Positions 22,544 through 23,866 of a stretch of DNA of 23,866 bases are shown here, piece by piece. Source of the DNA: Halothiobacillus neapolitanus (lineage in GTDB: Bacteria > Pseudomonadota > Gammaproteobacteria > Halothiobacillales > Halothiobacillaceae). Under the pieces are notes generated by a model. The model was not told the origin of the DNA. It did not search any database and saw only the letters and a program-made list of their open reading frames with translations. Positions within the stretch are counted from its first letter, which is position 1. Every line of letters starts with the position of its first letter. The stretch spans positions 1-23,866 of the forward strand of contig DYLI01000012.1 in the NCBI GenBank assembly GCA_020722165.1, given 5' to 3'. The position numbers and the translations under genes were made by a program.

Positions 22544-23293
22544 ATGACGATGGAATTGGCAAATGATGTGGTGCTGGTCACGGGTGCGTCGCGTGGCATT
22601 GGTGAGGCCGTGTTGCATGAGTTGGCTGCTCGCGGAGCGCGGGTCGTGGGTACGGCGACTTCGGAGGCAGGCGCAGCGGCCATTGCCGCCAAATTGGCTG
22701 AAAAAGGTTTTCAAGGCACGGGCATGAAGCTCAATGTGACCGAGCAGAGCAGCGTGGACGAGGTTTTGCAGGCGGTTGAAAGCCAATTTGGCACGGTGAG
22801 CATTTTGGTGAACAACGCGGGCATTACTCGCGACACCTTGCTGATGCGCATGAAGGATGAGGATTGGGATGCGATTATCCAGACTAATCTGACCTCGGTG
22901 TTTCGACTGTCCAAGGCCGTGTTGCGCGGCATGATGAAGGCGCGTCATGGTCGTATTATCAGTGTGGCCTCGGTAGTTGGGGTCATGGGTAACGCCGGGC
23001 AGACTAATTATGCGGCGGCCAAAGCGGGCATCATCGGCTTCTCCAAATCATTGGCGCGTGAGGTTGGCAGCCGTGGTGTGACCGTGAATGTGGTCGCTCC
23101 GGGCTTTATCGACACCGATATGACCCGCGAATTGAGTGAGGAGCACAAGCAGGCGATGTTGAGCCAAATCCCGTTGGCGCGTCTGGGCCAAGTCGGCGAA
23201 ATCGCCCATGCGGTGGGCTTTTTGGCCTCGCCACATGCTGGTTACATTACAGGTGAAACCCTGCATGTGAATGGTGGAATGTATATGGCATAA
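22544..23293 (+). CDS. fabG: 3-oxoacyl-ACP reductase FabG
   Basis: NADPH-dependent reduction of 3-ketoacyl-ACP in fatty-acid elongation. The 249-aa short-chain dehydrogenase has the cofactor loop TGASRGIG (residues 13-20), NNAG (90-93) and the catalytic tetrad Asn115, Ser143, Tyr156, Lys160. The C-terminal VAPGFIDTDMT and YITGETLHVNGGMYMA are FabG-typical. GAGGAG (22529-22534), 9 nt before ATG 22544, favours that start over ATG 22550. It is 3 nt from fabD, so cotranscription is likely. Confidence 0.96.
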   Translation: MTMELANDVVLVTGASRGIGEAVLHELAARGARVVGTATSEAGAAAIAAKLAEKGFQGTGMKLNVTEQSSVDEVLQAVESQFGTVSILVNNAGITRDTLLMRMKDEDWDAIIQTNLTSVFRLSKAVLRGMMKARHGRIISVASVVGVMGNAGQTNYAAAKAGIIGFSKSLAREVGSRGVTVNVVAPGFIDTDMTRELSEEHKQAMLSQIPLARLGQVGEIAHAVGFLASPHAGYITGETLHVNGGMYMA

Positions 23294-23314
23294 GTCTTTT
23301 TTCACAAAAAAGAC
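23294..23314 (+). terminator. AT-rich hairpin directly after fabG
   Basis: GTCTTTTTT (23294-23302) and AAAAAAGAC (23306-23314) make a perfect 9-bp stem with loop CAC, starting at the base after the fabG stop. The stem is AT-rich and lacks a following T run, so it may be a weak terminator or an mRNA-end stabiliser that lets acpP be transcribed at a different level. Confidence 0.45.
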
Positions 23315-23324
23315 ATTTACAGGC

Positions 23325-23353
23325 TGGATTGGTTCGCTGCTTTTCACTACAAT
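23325..23353 (+). promoter_or_regulatory. Possible acpP promoter
   Basis: TACAAT (23348-23353) is a good -10 hexamer; TGGATT (23325-23330), 17 nt upstream, is a poor -35. A separate promoter fits the very high need for ACP and the hairpin just upstream. Confidence 0.4.
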
Positions 23354-23400
23354 CCACGCCGAACTTTGACTCCACCCCCTATCTCAAACGAGGTTATCTA

Positions 23401-23637
23401 ATGAGTAGCATTGAAGAACGCGTCAAGAAAATTGTTGTAGAACAGCTTGGCGTAAAAGAAGAAGATGTCACTGTTGATGCTTCTTTCGTGGATGATCTTG
23501 GCGCTGACTCCCTCGACACGGTCGAGCTGGTTATGGCGCTTGAAGAAGAATTCGAATGCGAAATTCCTGACGAAGATGCTGAAAAAATTACCACGGTTCA
23601 GCAAGCCGTTGAATTTATTAAAAATCACCAAGCCTAA
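23401..23637 (+). CDS. acpP: Acyl carrier protein
   Basis: Carries the growing fatty-acid chain as a thioester on 4'-phosphopantetheine. The 78-aa acidic protein is standard length and has the attachment Ser37 in LGADSLDTVELVM. ATG 23401 has GAGG (23390-23393) 7 nt upstream and gives the canonical MSSIEERVKKIVVEQLGV start. An upstream in-frame ATG at 23329 would add 24 non-conserved residues and is rejected. It is the third gene of the fab cluster and is bounded by hairpins on both sides. Confidence 0.97.
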   Translation: MSSIEERVKKIVVEQLGVKEEDVTVDASFVDDLGADSLDTVELVMALEEEFECEIPDEDAEKITTVQQAVEFIKNHQA

Positions 23638-23694
23638 TTTTAGCCCGTACTTGGCCATAGGTTGATTTATAACAGTCTTCTGTAAGTTCAAAAG

Positions 23695-23727
23695 CCCTGA
23701 CATTGTTTGCAATGCCAGGGTTTTTTT
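23695..23727 (+). terminator. Rho-independent terminator after acpP
   Basis: CCCTG-A-CATTG (23695-23705) pairs with CAATG-C-CAGGG (23710-23720), one mismatch, loop TTTG, followed by seven T residues (23721-23727). This is a strong intrinsic terminator between acpP and fabF. Confidence 0.85.
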
Positions 23728-23732
23728 ATGTT

Positions 23733-23751
23733 CATGCGGTTTGTCCGCATG
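23733..23751 (+). other. Second hairpin before fabF
   Basis: CATGCGG (23733-23739) and CCGCATG (23745-23751) form a perfect 7-bp stem with loop TTTGT. It lies only 5 nt after the T run of the acpP terminator and 27 nt before the fabF start. A T6 run begins about 9 nt later, too far for a classical terminator. Confidence 0.55.
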
Positions 23752-23766
23752 GGTTGTTCGTTTTTT

Positions 23767-23770
23767 GGGG
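23767..23770 (+). promoter_or_regulatory. fabF ribosome-binding site
   Basis: GGGG lies 8 nt before ATG 23779 but only 2 nt before the in-frame ATG 23773, so it favours 23779. Confidence 0.45.
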
Positions 23771-23778
23771 TCATGTCC

Positions 23779-23866
23779 ATGAGTAAACGTCGTGTCGTAG
23801 TGACCGGTCTCGGAATCATTTCGCCGGTAGGCAATACGGTTGCGCAGGCTTGGGAAAATGTTCTTG
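23779..23866 (+). CDS. fabF: 3-oxoacyl-ACP synthase II FabF (3' end outside window)
   Basis: Condensing enzyme that extends acyl-ACP by malonyl-ACP. Only 29 codons are in the window: MSKRRVVVTGLGIISPVGNT followed by VAQAWENVL, the hallmark N-terminus of FabF/FabB-type synthases. Its position right after acpP points to FabF. ATG 23773 in frame would add two residues, but the GGGG spacing favours 23779. The catalytic Cys-His-His residues lie beyond the window. Confidence 0.92.
   Translation, partial: MSKRRVVVTGLGIISPVGNTVAQAWENVL

Noticed and set aside
21887..22948. Long antisense reading frame (353 codons, minus strand)
   Set aside because: It spans fabD and fabG in reverse; its His/Gln/Arg-rich composition and lack of motifs mark it as a shadow.
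23651..23673. TTGGCC and TATAAC as a fabF promoter
   Set aside because: The spacer is only 11 nt and a strong terminator lies between it and fabF.

Overview
This window is an ordinary stretch of proteobacterial chromosome of moderately high GC (by eye; not computed), densely packed with core metabolism and information-processing genes. FimV, the fimV-truA-trpF-trpB-trpA-accD-folC-SPOR order, dnaB-alr, an orn/rsgA neighbourhood and fabD-fabG-acpP-fabF point to Gammaproteobacteria, or less likely Betaproteobacteria. I cannot name a genus. There is no prophage, transposase, CRISPR array, rRNA or tRNA that I can see. I did not find a convincing new multi-gene system; the points of interest are small: repeats, hairpins and gene-order breaks.

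Layout. (1) 1-9277, plus strand: the 3' part of fimV (polar hub protein), a clear terminator, truA (tRNA pseudouridine synthase), trpF-trpB-trpA (tryptophan synthesis), accD (acetyl-CoA carboxylase beta), a palindromic element of about 108 bp, folC (folate) and a SPOR-domain cell-division protein. (2) 9278-13730, plus strand: a REP-like palindrome, dnaB (helicase), alr (alanine racemase, 4-nt overlap with dnaB) and two adjacent alpha/beta hydrolases from different families. (3) 13741-18682, minus strand: a second, oppositely oriented copy of the REP-like palindrome, then (in transcription order) orn, a membrane-fusion protein and an RND pump. (4) 18775-21215, plus strand: mgtE (Mg2+ channel) and rsgA (ribosome-assembly GTPase), with a perfect 11-bp dyad overlapping the mgtE ribosome-binding site. 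(5) 21249-21467, minus strand: infA (IF-1), divergent from (6) 21587-23866, plus strand: fabD-fabG-acpP and the start of fabF (type II fatty-acid synthesis), punctuated by hairpins.

How the genes work together. trpF, trpB and trpA supply the last steps of tryptophan synthesis. accD feeds malonyl-CoA to the FabD-FabG-ACP-FabF set at the other end of the window. Alr and the SPOR protein serve peptidoglycan synthesis and division. TruA, RsgA, InfA and Orn serve translation and RNA turnover. The RND/MFP pair is a two-gene efflux unit without its own outer-membrane channel here. No stretch longer than 300 bases lacks a gene; the largest gap is 2377-2611, which holds the fimV terminator and the truA leader.
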